From Ovis canadensis (lineage: Eukaryota; Chordata; Mammalia; Artiodactyla; Bovidae), in assembly GCF_042477335.2 (NCBI RefSeq), contig NC_091255.1, positions 45,486,501 through 45,550,500 of the forward strand: DNA of 64,000 nucleotides, in the 5' to 3' direction. Within the stretch, counting starts at the first letter, position 1. The number at the start of each line of letters is the position of its first letter. A program made the translations under genes and the position numbers. Below, in pieces: positions 53,331 through 64,000 of this stretch. Under the pieces are notes generated by a model. That model ran no database searches, was not told the DNA's origin, and was given only the letters and a program-made list of their open reading frames with translations.

Positions 53331-55507
53331 TGTTCTTGACCATCTCTGAGGGCCATGGGCGAGGCCCAATAACCACAGGGTCCCACCAAGGGTCCTGACA
53401 GCCTCAGCCCCAGCCCCATAAGCTTACTATCTTTGATCCCTTGACTCAGGTGTCTAGTGCCATGTCTGGGTTCTTTCCATGCCTGGCTGGCTTTTCCAGG
53501 CTCCTTCCCAAAGCAGCTCCTGTCCCCCTCTCTGCTTCCCTACTTCCCCCTTCCAAGCATACCTTCTAGCCTTTTCATGATCCTGGTTTTTTAATCAGTC
53601 AGCTGGCACAGCCAACTGATTTTTATTTCCACAGTCAGGCTGGTAGGAGTGCAGATTGTTATATGCCAGTCTGACCTCCTGCCTGTCCCCTCCTTATGTC
53701 CCTACGGATAGCAGCCTGGTCCCCTCGCCCTCCACTGGCGGGGAGGACAACACTGGGTATCCTGGGGGAGCAGGGAGAGATGGGCCCTGGTGGCAGTGAA
53801 CAGGAGGGAGAATGGGAAGCTGAAACAAACCACTCTCCTACCATCAGCAGCCTCAGGATGACATACTGCATTTGATGGGGCAGAAAGGAGGTGCCAGTGT
53901 TGACCCAGAGCCTGGAAGGAGCCATTCCCCCAGCAGGAAACCCTTGATCCACCACGTTGATCGACCCTCATGCACTCCCTCAGAGGCTGTTAACATCCTT
54001 CTTTATGGGTGTGGGGAAGTAGCCAAGACTCTCACTTCATCTGGAGCCTTTGTACTTCTCCCAATGCCCAGCGCAGGCCATGGAGGATCGACCTCGCTCC
54101 CCTCCACGGGGCCTACAAGTGAGCAGCCCTTAAGCCTGGAGTAGTTAGGTGACCCAGTGGGAGGAGTGCACGCCCAGTCTGATGGGAGCAGGTGACAAGT
54201 GCAAGAGACATCCTCCTCTTCCCGCCTCTGCTGACAGACGGAAGAGACAGACAGTCCAGCAGGAGAGCGCTGGATGAGGGCCTCGGGTGGACTTCCTGGA
54301 GGAGGGGGCAAGGAGAGCACAGAAGAGCAAGGCCAAGGGAAAGAGGAAGGGTCAGGGGTGAGCCCGGGAGAGGAAAGAGGAGCCTACCGGGGAGGTACAG
54401 GTTTCTTCATCTGGCGGGTGAGAGGGGTGGTAGGCCGCCGGGCAGGAAGGTGGGCAATCTTTGAAGATGAGGTGGCGCTGCTGAGTCTCAGTTGACTTAT
54501 CTGTAAAAGTGGGCCCCACACCTGCCTCCCCAGTAGTGAGGATTAGCCGAGACCCTGTCTGTAAGGCCCTGGCTTGAGATCACACCCCTCCACCCGCACT
54601 TCCTGTCCTTCCTTCATCCCCTGAAGGGGCCAAGCCTCCTGGTTTCTCAGCATCTGGCCTCCTCTGGAAACATCTGAGGTAAGGCTCTGAAGGAAGGGCC
54701 AGTGGGGGCGGGGGTGGGGGGAACCAGCCACGGGAAAGAGCGGAGGTTCATCTTCCTCCACCGCACCCCCCACCTCCCCGAGGCCTCATTCAACACAGAT
54801 TTGCCCTTAATCTCCAGTTCCCTCCGCCGCTGCCCCGACACACACCTGTTTTCTCTCTCAGCTGCTCCTGTGGCCCCTCAGGCCCCGAGTAGCGCCTCTG
54901 CTTTGCTTCCTCCAGCTTTCCCTTCAGTGGCTGCCACACAAAGAGTCCTGCAGTTTTGTTTGCAAAATTCTAGCCTATTTTGTATTCTACTCCGTAAAAT
55001 ATCCGTGTTGTTCCAAATGAAATTATTTTTATTTTCCCGCTAAATTACCAAACTTTTCCTTGAAAAATCTTTGACTGAAAAGGAATCCATGTTTCACCCC
55101 TTGGCTTTGCCCACTTGAGGCACTTGACCAGGCCCTGTGCCCTGATTTGCTTCACGTTGTAGGGCTCCATGGGGACACAAGATGCCCAGACAAAGCCCCC
55201 TGTCCTGCCCCAGGGAAAGATGGCACAGACTCTGGGGTGGGAGGGCGCCAGGAGCAGCAGGATTCTAGCCTGACAGAGGCTCTGGGGAGAGTCAGAGTTC
55301 ATCCTGGGGTGGGCAGAGGTCACCTGTGGCAGGAGAAGGAGCTGGTCTTCCTGGGGCTCATCTCACTCCCTCCTGCTTCAGGGGCAGAACTTTGGGCTCC
55401 TAAAACGTCCCCAAAGAGGACTTCAGGGATCCTGACTACAAATGGAACCACACAGGAGTCTCATTTGAGACTCCAAAAGCCGTATTGCTTCCCAAATTGA
55501 TCCATTC
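53331..55507. other. Intergenic, possible noncoding element near its right end
   Basis: Mostly unique. 54930-55080 is AT-rich with 'tttgtttgcaaaattc' and 'aaatgaaattatttttatttt', and is not a recognised repeat. No gene is supported. Confidence 0.4.
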
Positions 55508-56245
55508 TGTTGTCAGGGTGTGGTTGGCAGGATACTGCCCTGCCCCAAAGATGTCCACCTTCTATCTGATCCCTGGAACTGTGAATATGTTACTTTCCAT
55601 GGCAAAAAGGACTTTGCAAGTGTAATTAAGTTAAGGATTTTTTGACTGAGATTATTTAGGATTATCTGTATGCTGCTGCTGCTGCTAAGTCGCTTCAGTC
55701 GTGTCCAACTCTGTGCGACCCCATAGACGGCAGCCCACCAGGCTCCACCGTCCCTGGGATTCTCCAGGCAAGAACACAGGAGTGGGTTGCCATTTCCTTC
55801 TCCAATGCATGAAAGTGAAAAGTCAAAGTGAAGTCACTTAGTCGTGTCCAACTCTTTGCGACTCCATGGACTGCAGCCTACCAGGCTCCTCCGTCCATGG
55901 GATTTTCCAGGGAAGAGTACTGGAGCGGGTTGCCGTTGCCTTCTCTGTTATCTATATGAGCTCAATATAATCACAAGGGTCCATACAAGGGAAAGAGGGA
56001 GGCAGGAGGGTCACAGACACGTGACAATCGAAGCAGAGGTCAGAGGGATGTGAGGAAGGGCCTATGAGCCAAGGAATGTGAGCAGCTTCCAGAAGCTAGA
56101 AATGGCCAGGAGACAGATTCTCCCATTTTGAAGGGTGCAGCCCGGCTGACCATTTTTGATTTCTAACCTCTGTCCTGAACTTACATTTTTAAAACTACTG
56201 TGTGGTGATTAGTTGCAGCAGCACTAGATAACCAAATGCTAATGA
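55508..56245. mobile_element. MaLR (MLT1-like) LTR relic split by Bov-A2
   Basis: The left part 55508-55671 ('cccaaagatgtccacc', 'atccctggaactgtgaatatg', 'ttgcaagtgtaattaagttaagg') and the right part 55948-56245 ('gagccaaggaatgtgagcagc', 'gttgcagcagcactagataacc') belong to one old retrovirus-like LTR. Noncoding, with no internal genes. Confidence 0.6.
55672..55947 (-). mobile_element. Bov-A2 dimeric SINE with TGC tail
   Basis: Starts with (TGC)n at 55672-55686; two monomers follow. The host LTR is duplicated at the ends: ttatctgtatg before and ttatctatatg after, a target-site duplication with one difference. Confidence 0.93.
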
Positions 56246-56514
56246 ATTATACACAGGGATTTGTTGGCTCAAGTGGGGATTCTGATGATCCCCTCCTTGG
56301 GTTCTTTCATCCTTCCTCCCCCAGCAATAACTGCACACCTCTTTTGCATCAGGCACATAACAAAGTGACCATCCCAGCCCTTGCCTTCGAGCAGATTCCA
56401 GCTTAATAGGACTACAGACAGGCAAGCACATGAGAACCACTGGGGAAAGAATGGGAATTTATGGCTACCTAGGAGGAGGGCAGAGGGGAAGGACAAATTA
56501 AGAGTATGGTATTA
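56246..56514. other. Short intergenic stretch, no feature
   Basis: An old-repeat-like 'tttgcatcaggcacataac' is the only hint. Nothing else seen. Confidence 0.35.
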
Positions 56515-56582
56515 ACAGATACACAGAGCTATACATAAAACAGATAAACAACAAGGATTTATTGTATAGTATGAGGAATTAC

Positions 56583-56918
56583 AGGCTTCCCTGCTAACTC
56601 AGCTGGTAAAGAATCCGCCTGCAATGCAGGAGACGCCAGTTTGATTCCTGGATCAGGAAGTTCCCCTGGAGAAGGAATAGGCTAGCCATTCCAGTATTCT
56701 TGGGCTTCCCTGGTGGCTCAAACAGTGAAAAATCTGCGTGCAATGCGGGACACCTGGGTTCGATCCCTGGGTGGGGAAGATTGCCTGGAGGAGGGCAGGG
56801 CAACCCACTCTAGTCTTCTTGCCTGGGGAATCCTCATGGACAGAGGAGCCTGCTGGGTTATAGTCCACAGGGTCACAAGAGTTGAACACAACTGAACAAC
56901 TAAGCACAGCACAGCACC
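56583..56918 (+). mobile_element. Two Bov-tA SINEs in direct order
   Basis: A copy starting 'ggcttccctgctaactcagc' stops within its A monomer at about 56700, where a second, full-length copy starts 'tgggcttccctggtggctc' and ends 'gaacacaactgaacaac'. One outer target-site duplication encloses both. Confidence 0.88.
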
Positions 56919-56960
56919 TGGGGAATTACACCCAATATTTTGTAATAACTTACAATGGAA

Positions 56961-57318
56961 TATTTGGAGAAGACTATTAAAGTCCCTTGGACCACAAGGA
57001 GATCAAACCAGTCCATCATAAAGGAAATCTGTCCTGAATATTCATTGGAAAGACTGATGCTGAAGCTGAAACTCCAATACTTTGGCCACCTAATGTGAAG
57101 AACTGACTCATTGGAAAAGACCCTGGTGCTGGGAAAGATTGAAGGCAGGAGGAGAAGGGGACGACAGAGGATGAGATGGTTGGATAGCATCACCAACTCA
57201 ATGGACATGAGTTTGAGCAAGCTCCGGGAGTTGGTGATGGACAGGGAGGCCTGGCGTGCTGCAGTCCATGGGGCTGCAAAAAGTCAGACACAACTGAGCA
57301 ACTGAACTGAATTGAACT
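56961..57318 (+). mobile_element. BovB (RTE) LINE 3' fragment
   Basis: C-terminal ORF2 end ([18 protein letters not shown]) and the 'ctgagcaactgaactgaa' tail. About 360 bp and inactive. Confidence 0.92.
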
Positions 57319-57445
57319 GAACAATGGAAAAAAAATCTGTTAAAAAAAAAAGGAAAAAAAAAAAACAGTCAACAACAGTCACTATGCTGTATACCTGAAA
57401 ATAACACAACACTGTGACTCAACTATACTTCAATTAAAATTTTAA

Positions 57446-58147
57446 AAGAGTGGCTTTTAGGGAATGAAATGGGGGAACAAAAGATGCAACCTGCTTGGGG
57501 ACAGGAGCTGCAAGAAAGAAGTGAGCAGGTGAGCTCCAATCCTGTGTCCAGCTTTGTCGCCTGGGCTAGCTGCTTGTCCTGTCTAGGCCTCAGCTTTCTT
57601 ATCTGGAAAGTAGGACAAATTATAATACTTACCTCCTGGGATTGTGAAAATTAAACAACGGTGGACAGATAGTGCTTGGCATAGAGCCTGGCACATACAT
57701 AGTAAGTGCTCAGAAAAGGGAAGGTTTTACAGAGGAGCTCAAATTTGAGCCCAGAATTGAAAACCAAGTAGAAATTGGTTGGATAAACCAGCTGGAGGAA
57801 GATGTTCTTCTGAGCAGGAAAACCACAGTGGGGCAGGGGACATGGAAATTTCAGGGGCAATTGCAATGAAATTCAGGAGGCTGGAGTCTAACGTGGCTGA
57901 GAAGCAGGAGAGATGCTTGGAGAGCAGGCAGGAACTGAATGACTGAGGGCTCTTTGTGCAGTTTCTAAGGATGATTTTATCCTGAAGCCAATAGAGAGTC
58001 GCTGAAGGTTGCTGAAGACGGGAGTGAACCAATCAGATCTTATGTTGGAAAACAAACCTGTCTTCTGAGTTGGTTCCAAAGAAAGAAAAGGGACTGGGAG
58101 AGGGAATCCATTCAAATTCAGCCTGTGGGCATAGGGAGGAGATGGAG
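57446..58147. other. Intergenic with MIR and old repeat pieces
   Basis: 57545-57715 is MIR-like ('ggcctcagctttcttatctgg', 'attgtgaaaattaaac', 'gcctggcacatacatag'). 57725-58045 resembles the same old repeat as 44950-45460. Confidence 0.5.
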
Positions 58148-58265
58148 AAGATGGCCACCCACTCCAGTATTCTTGCCTGGAGAATCCCATGGACAGAAGA
58201 GCCTGGTGGGTTATAGTCCACGGGGCTGCAAGAGTTGGACATGACTTAGAGACTAAACCACCACC
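58148..58265 (+). mobile_element. Bov-A monomer fragment
   Basis: 'cacccactccagtattcttgcc' to 'gagttggacatgacttagag' and a CCA-rich tail; the tRNA head is missing. Confidence 0.85.
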
Positions 58266-59256
58266 ACAAGGAGGAGAAGGAGTTTCCATTGCCTCCAGCT
58301 GTGAACCCAGAGAGGAAACCAAAGAGGAGGGGGCTTCAGGATCTTAGCAAGTCAGAGGGTAAGACCCGAATGTCCATTATCCTTATGAGGTCCAACCTAC
58401 CCTAACAACCATGACAGCTGAGTGAACATCCAAGCCGGATGCAGAGACTTAGGTAGAACTGGCAGTCCCCCACGTAGACTCTGCAGAGGGATGGTGAAGG
58501 GAGTCTTTGCTCTTCTCCAGTTTTTCTGGGGACCTGGTTGCTGCCTGACCTGCCTGGGGAGGGAGTGTTGTATTAGCCCATTTCCCTGTAACTGGAGCTG
58601 CAGATTGGTGAGGGACAGGGCAGAGCCGGGGAGAGGGGAAGATGGCAGTATTACTGTATCTGCACCCTAGCCTAACTGAATCTAAGCTGTCCTCAGTGCC
58701 AGTGGGTTGGCCTTTTGACAACATGATAGACTAAAAATAAACTAGGTATTGCAGCTTAAACTTTGGAACCAAGTCTCCTGACTTGAGTTTCAATGCCCCA
58801 GTGATGTGGTAAGCTGACTCCAAATTACTTCTAGGGATGAATGCTGAGACCATTTTTCACTCATCAATGAAGGTGGAAAAGCAACAAAAGACCACCTGAC
58901 TTAATCTCAAATAATTTATTGATTCTTGAAAAGAGGAAGGAGAGGAAGCCAGCCAAAGCCACTGGCTGCTATTTGAATAAGTCATCAGGACCCTTCTGAT
59001 ATTGGACATGCGGTTCCATTTGTGCACTTAGCATCTTCTGCCCTAGAGGAGAGTTCCTGATGGGCCCTCAGCTTCCCACACTTGACTGCAAGCTCACTGA
59101 GGACAGAGACTGTGGTTTGGCGTGGTGCCTGGCTGATGAGAGAGCTCTGCTCCTCTTCTGCACACTGTTGATTCAGTCTCCTAAGCGCTTTCTCCGCTTC
59201 TGTTTTGGTCCCTTCAGTCCACCCAACAGTCTTCCCTAAACACAGCTTGGATTCTC
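58266..59256. other. Intergenic, small L2-like end
   Basis: 59085-59140 has L2-like 'cttgactgcaagctcactgagg'. The rest is unrecognised. Confidence 0.4.
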
Positions 59257-62200
59257 TGTTGTTCAGTCACTAAGCTGTGTCCAGCTCTTTTTGACCCCAT
59301 GGACTGCAGCACCCCAGGCTCCCCTGTCCTTCATCATCTCCTGGAGTTTGCTCAAACTCATGTCCATTGAGTCGATGATGCTATCTAACCATCTCATCCA
59401 CTGCTGCCTGCTTCTCCTCCTGCCCGCAATCTTTCCCAGCATCAGGGTCTTTTCCAATGAGTCAGCTCTTTGCATCAGGTGGCCAAAGTATTGGAGCTTC
59501 AGCATCAGTCCTTCCAATGAATATTCAGGACTGATTTCCTTTAAGATTAACTGGTTTGATCTCCTTGTGGTTCAAGGAACTCTCAAGAGTCTTCTCCAGC
59601 ACCGCAGTTCAAAAGCATCAGTTCTTCAGAACTCAGCCTTCTTTGTGGTCCAAAGCTCACATCCATACATGATTACTGGAAAAACCTTAGCTTTGACTAG
59701 ATGGACCTTTGTCAGCAAAGTGAAGTCTCTGCTTTTTAATACACTGTCTAGGTCTGTCATGGCTTTTCTTTCAGGGAGCAAGTGTCTTGTAATTTCATGG
59801 CTGCAGTCACTGTCCTCAGTGATTTTGGAGCCCGAGAAAATAAACTCTGTCACTGCTTCCACTTTTCCCCCATCTATTTGCCACGCAGTGATGGGACCAG
59901 ATGCCATGATATATATATTTTTTTGAATGCTGAGTTTCAAGCCAGCTTTTTCACTCTCCTCTTTTACCCTCATCAAGAGGCTCTTCAGTTTCTCTTCAAT
60001 TTCTGCCATTAGAGAGGTATCATCTGCATATCTGAGGTTGTTGATACTTCTCACAGCAATCTTGATTCCAGCTTGTGCTTCATCCAGTCCAGCATTTTGC
60101 ATGATGGATTCGGCATATAAGCTAAATAAGCAAGGTGACAATATTCAGCCTTGTTATACTCCTTTCCCAATTTTGAACCTGTCCATTGTTCCATGTCTGG
60201 TTCTAACTGTTGCTTCTTGACCTGCACACAGGTTTCTCAGGAGATAGGTAAGGTGGTCTGGTATTCCTATTTCCTTAAGAATTTTCCACGATTTGTTGTG
60301 ATCCACACAGTCAAAGGCATTAGCTTAGTCAATGAAGCAGAATTAGATGTTTTTCTGGACTTTCTTTGCTTTCTCCATGATCCAATGGATGTTGGCAATT
60401 TGTTTCTGGTTTCTTTGCCTTTTCTAAACCCAGCCTGTACATCTGGAAGTTCTTGGTTCACATACTACTGAAGCCTAACTTGAAGGATTTTGAGCATTAC
60501 TTTGCTAGCATGTGAAATGAGTGTAATTATGCAGTAATTTGAACATTCTTTGACATTGCCCTTCTTTGGGATTGGAATGAAAACTGACATTTTCCAGGCC
60601 TGTGGTCATTGCTGAGTTTTCCAAATTTGCTGGCATAGTGAGTGCAGCACTATAACAGCATCACATCTTCTAGGATTTTAAATAACTCAGCTGGAATTTC
60701 ATCACCTCCACTAGCTTTGTTCATAGTAATGCTTTCTAAGGCCCACTTGACTTCACACTCCAGCATGTCTGGCTCTAGGTGAGTGATCACACCATGGTGG
60801 TCATCTGGGTCATTAAGACTTTTTGATATAGTTCTTCTGTGTATTCTTGTCACCTCTTCGTAATCTCTTGTACTTCTATTAGGTCCTTACCATTTCTGTC
60901 ATTTATCATGTCCATCCTTGCATGAAATATTCCCTTGCTAGCTCCAATTTTCTTAAAGAGATATCTAGTCTTCCCCATTCTATTATTTTCCTCTATTTGT
61001 GTTGTTCATTTAGGAAGGCTTTCTTATCCCTCTTTGCTATTCTCTGGAACTCTGCATTCAGTTGGGTATATCTTTCTCTTTCTCCCTTGCCTTTCACTTC
61101 TCTTCTTTTCTCAGCGTTTTATAAGCCTCCTCAGATGACCACTTTGCCTTCTTGCATTTCTTTCTCTTTGGGATGGTTTTGGTCATTGTCTCCTGTACAA
61201 CGTTATAAACTTTGGTCCATAGTTCTTAAGGTACTCTGTCTACCAGATCTAATCCCTCAAATCTATTCGTCACCTCCACAGTAAAATCATACGGGATTTG
61301 ATTTAGGTCATACCTGAACAGCCAAGTGGCTTTTCCTACTTTCTTCAATTTAAGCCTGAATTTTGCAATAAGGAGCTCATGATCTGAGCCACAGTCAGCT
61401 CCAAGTTTTGTTTTTTCTGACTATAGAGTTTCTCCATCTTCAGCTGCAAAGAATGTAATCAGTGTGATTCTGTTATTGACCATCTGGTGATGTCCATGTG
61501 TAGAATCGTCTCTTGTTGTTGCAAGAGTGTATTTGCTATGACCAGTGTGTTCTCTTGACAAAACTCTGCTAGCCTTGGCCTTGCTACATTTTGTACTCCA
61601 AGACCAAACTTGACTGTTACTCCAGGTATCTCTTGACTTCCTACTTTTGCATTCCAATCCACTATGGTGAAAAGGACATCTTTTTTGGTATTAGTTCTAG
61701 AAGGTCTTATAGGTCTTCATAGAACTGTTCAGCTTCTTTGCCCCAGTGGTTGGGGCATAGACTTGTATTGCTGTGATGTTGAATGGTTTGCCTTGGAAAT
61801 GAACTGAGATCATTCTATCATTTTTGAGACTGCACCCAAGAACTATATTTTGGGCCCTTGTTGACGATGATGGCTACTCCATTTCTTCTAAGGGATTCTT
61901 GCTCACAGTAGTAGATATAATGGTCATCTGAATGGAATTCATACATTCCAGTCCATTTTAAGTCACTGATTCCTGAGATGTCGATGTTCACTCTTGCTAT
62001 CTCCTGCTTGACCATGTCCAATTTACCCTGATTCATGGACCTAACATACCAGGTTCCTATGCAGTGTTGTTCTTTACAGCATCAGAATTTACTTTCATCA
62101 CCAGACACATCCACAACTGAGCATCATTTCCACTCTTCATTCTTTCTGGAGCTATTAGTAATTGCCTTCCACTCTTTCAAAGTAGCATATTGTCCAATCC

Positions 62201-62280
62201 TTGCTTCTGACCTGGGGGGCTCTTGTTTTGGTGTCATATCTTTTTGCCTTTTCATACTGTTCATGAGGTTCTCACGACAA
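59257..62280 (-). mobile_element. Long BovB (RTE) LINE, nearly full ORF2, disabled
   Basis: The longest mobile element here, about 3.0 kb. Reading on the minus strand from 62280: leader, endonuclease domain (62036 down to about 61420, including V-N-I-D-I-S-G-I-S-D-L-K-W and the D-W-N-A-K-V motif near 61660), linker, reverse transcriptase with Y-A-D-D at 60030-60019, then the C-terminal segment and 3' tail at 59257. Open segments lie in changing frames (62036-61818, 61662-61459, 60853-60650, 60461-60267, 60141-59626, 59517-59263), so it is inactive. BovB is known to have moved between reptiles and ruminants horizontally. Confidence 0.95.
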
Positions 62281-62295
62281 GAGTCAGATTCTCTG

Positions 62296-62578
62296 CTGCT
62301 GCTGCTGCTGCTGCTGCTAAGTGGCTTCAGTTGTGTCCGACTCTGTGCGACCCCATAGATGGCAGCCCATCAGGCTCCCCCGTCTCTGGGGTTCTCCAGG
62401 CAAGAACACTGGAGTGGGTTGCCATTTCCTTCTCCAATGCATGAAAGTGAAAAGTGAAAGTGAAGTTGCTCAGTCGTGTCTGACTCCCAGCAACCCCATG
62501 GACTGCAGCCTACCAGGCTCCTCCGTCCATAGGATTTTCCAAGCAAGAGTACTAGAGTGGGTTGCCATTGCCTTCTCC
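62296..62578 (-). mobile_element. Bov-A2 dimeric SINE with (TGC)7 tail
   Basis: TGC run at about 62297-62318, then two monomers. A perfect 14-bp target-site duplication, agtcagattctctg, lies at 62282-62295 and 62579-62592, so this is a fairly recent insertion directly at the end of the BovB relic. Confidence 0.96.
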
Positions 62579-62592
62579 AGTCAGATTCTCTG

Positions 62593-64000
62593 ACTCTGCT
62601 TAAATGCCTGCAGGGACTCTCCACAACTACAGCAATAATTCCAAAATTGATGGGGCATGTCAGTCCCAAGTGATACTCCTGAAGAAGTGGCTGGGGATCA
62701 AATAGATTTGGAAAATGTTCTTCACTGGAGCTTCTTACCCAGTTCGAGACTCACAGTCCACATGACCATAATTAAGGCTCTGAGAAGTCCTGCAAGGTTA
62801 GCATGTTTTACACAGTTTTCCCAAACTTTATCACACACAGTCTTTTTTTGCAAGAAATACCTCTAAACAGCCTAACAAACTGTCCCATACTTTGGGAAGC
62901 AATGAACTGAATGGTAAATCCATCTGGGGAGGGAAAAGGCAGCTGTGAGATGGCAAGTCCCAGTGGGGGGACAGTGCTGGCCTAGGATGACAAGGGGAGC
63001 TGGCCTAGGATGACATGGGTGTGACCAAGACCATGGGTCAGGAGAATCCATGAACAGTTCTCTTTTCTAGGCTGTTTCCTCATCTGAACACAGATTTAAG
63101 AGCAAGTGGGTGTCCTGGCACATCCCCAAAGAATCATGGCCTCTCATTAGACCCAGAAGCCCCTGACCAGGAAGTCACTGAGATGGTATGTAATTATGAG
63201 ATCTCCACCCAAAAGAATATACCTGCTTGTCAAGTAGATCCTAATGGAGACCATATGCCAATGGACCAGCTATAGCAGGACCCTTCTATGAAAAGAAAAG
63301 CACAAGCTTTGGAGGCAGAATCCTGACTTCCCATCCTGATCCCATCACGTACTAGGAGCAGTGAGGCCATGCATAAATCACCCAATTTCTCTGAGCCTTT
63401 TTCTTCACCTGTAAAATGGGAAATAGCTGTTTTAAGGGAGTCATGATTCAAATGGAGATTGTGATGTCTCCAAAGCCTGTTCGGTTCATTGCCCTGTGGT
63501 TTAAGGGTCATCACCTCTAAGGTTCTAGACATTTTCAAGGGTAGGATTAAGTTTCATCATTCATTCATCCATCATTCATTCAATCCAAATATTTATCAGG
63601 TTCTTCCTATGTGGCTGGCACGCGAGAAACACCACCAGGAAGAACAAGCCAGGTCTCGGCCTTCATGGAGCTCAGTCTGCTGGGGACCCAACCTTTCACA
63701 TATTTATCCATCACCATGTGTCAAGCACTGTGCTGTGTTGACTGCATTTACAGAAGACCTTCACCATCATCCTTTTGTATGTTCCTCATGAATTTCAGCT
63801 TAATGAGAAAGAAAGTACATGGGTTATGACCCATTTTGCAGATAAAAAGCTAGAGATTCAGGAAGACTTATTGGAAACCTCAGCTGGGAATCAAAACCTC
63901 TTCTCTCCACAGGCCTTCACGGAAGCCCTGCTCTGTGTCACAGGGTGGTTCTATGTCCAGTCTGGCTGCCTCTGTTTGCCTATGTGGCATTGTAGTTCCT
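62593..64000. other. Intergenic with MIR and old repeat pieces
   Basis: 63300-63450 is MIR-like ('gtactaggagcagtgagg', 'ttcttcacctgtaaaatggg'). 63560-63745 has short ATTC/CATC repeats and an old repeat ('atttatcaggttcttcctatg', 'gtcaagcactgtgctg'). No gene to the window edge. Confidence 0.45.

Larger units (their letters stand above)
56515..57445 (+). mobile_element. Ruminant L1 3' end with nested Bov-tA pair and BovB
   Basis: L1 pieces at 56515-56582, 56919-56960 and 57319-57445 are one 3' end. The first gap holds two Bov-tA copies and the second a BovB 3' fragment. gaggaattaca before and ggggaattaca after the Bov-tA pair form its target-site duplication. Confidence 0.75.

Noticed and set aside
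18788..56918. tRNA-like A and B boxes at many places
   Set aside because: They belong to the tRNA-derived heads of Bov-tA and CHR SINEs; none folds as a complete tRNA gene.
1..64000. A neighbouring gene such as NXPH3 or PHB at either edge
   Set aside because: No exon-like coding similarity was found at either end; in human these genes lie tens of kilobases from NGFR.

Overview
The window is nuclear DNA from a bovid ruminant (cattle, sheep, goat or buffalo type). It carries dense copies of ruminant-only repeats: BovB (RTE) LINEs, Bov-A2 dimers with TGC-rich ends, Bov-tA and CHR tRNA-derived SINEs, and ruminant L1 3' ends. Older mammalian MIR, L2, L1M, hAT-Charlie and MaLR-type relics lie among them. 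Only one protein-coding gene is supported.

That gene is NGFR (p75 neurotrophin receptor, TNFRSF16), complete on the minus strand. Six coding exons lie at 23988-23923, 16444-16303, 13030-12671, 9095-8843, 7656-7496 and 6805-6504. All introns are GT/AG, all splice phases agree, and the joined frame is 427 codons plus TGA, the same length as the human protein. The transcript probably starts near 24106 in a TATA-less CpG island with GC boxes. It probably ends just below an ATTAAA signal at 4613-4608, which has a GU-rich tract beyond it. Inside the gene are a homeodomain-type AATT cluster (intron 5), a 43-bp inverted repeat (intron 2), a second CpG-rich block with a GGGGCC hexanucleotide repeat on the sense strand (intron 1), and a frame-neutral exon 3.

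Positions 1-4560 lie beyond the 3' end of NGFR and hold relics of hAT, L2, CHR and BovB. Positions 24330-64000 lie upstream of NGFR; from memory of human synteny this is the gene-poor side facing PHB. I found no exon there. It holds CA-rich and CAT/CAC-rich simple sequence, purine-rich tracts, and several AT-rich blocks with clustered homeodomain, POU, forkhead or MEF2-like motifs that may be distal regulatory elements. From about 38 kb on, repeats dominate. They include nested insertions with readable target-site duplications and a long dead BovB at 59257-62280.

I found no prokaryotic system, CRISPR array, functional tRNA or rRNA gene, or intact transposon. The points most worth checking are the intronic GGGGCC repeat, the 43-bp hairpin, the intron 5 homeodomain cluster, the paired MEF2/TATA-like motif at 32.7-32.9 kb, and the BovB junctions at 52.1 and 57 kb.
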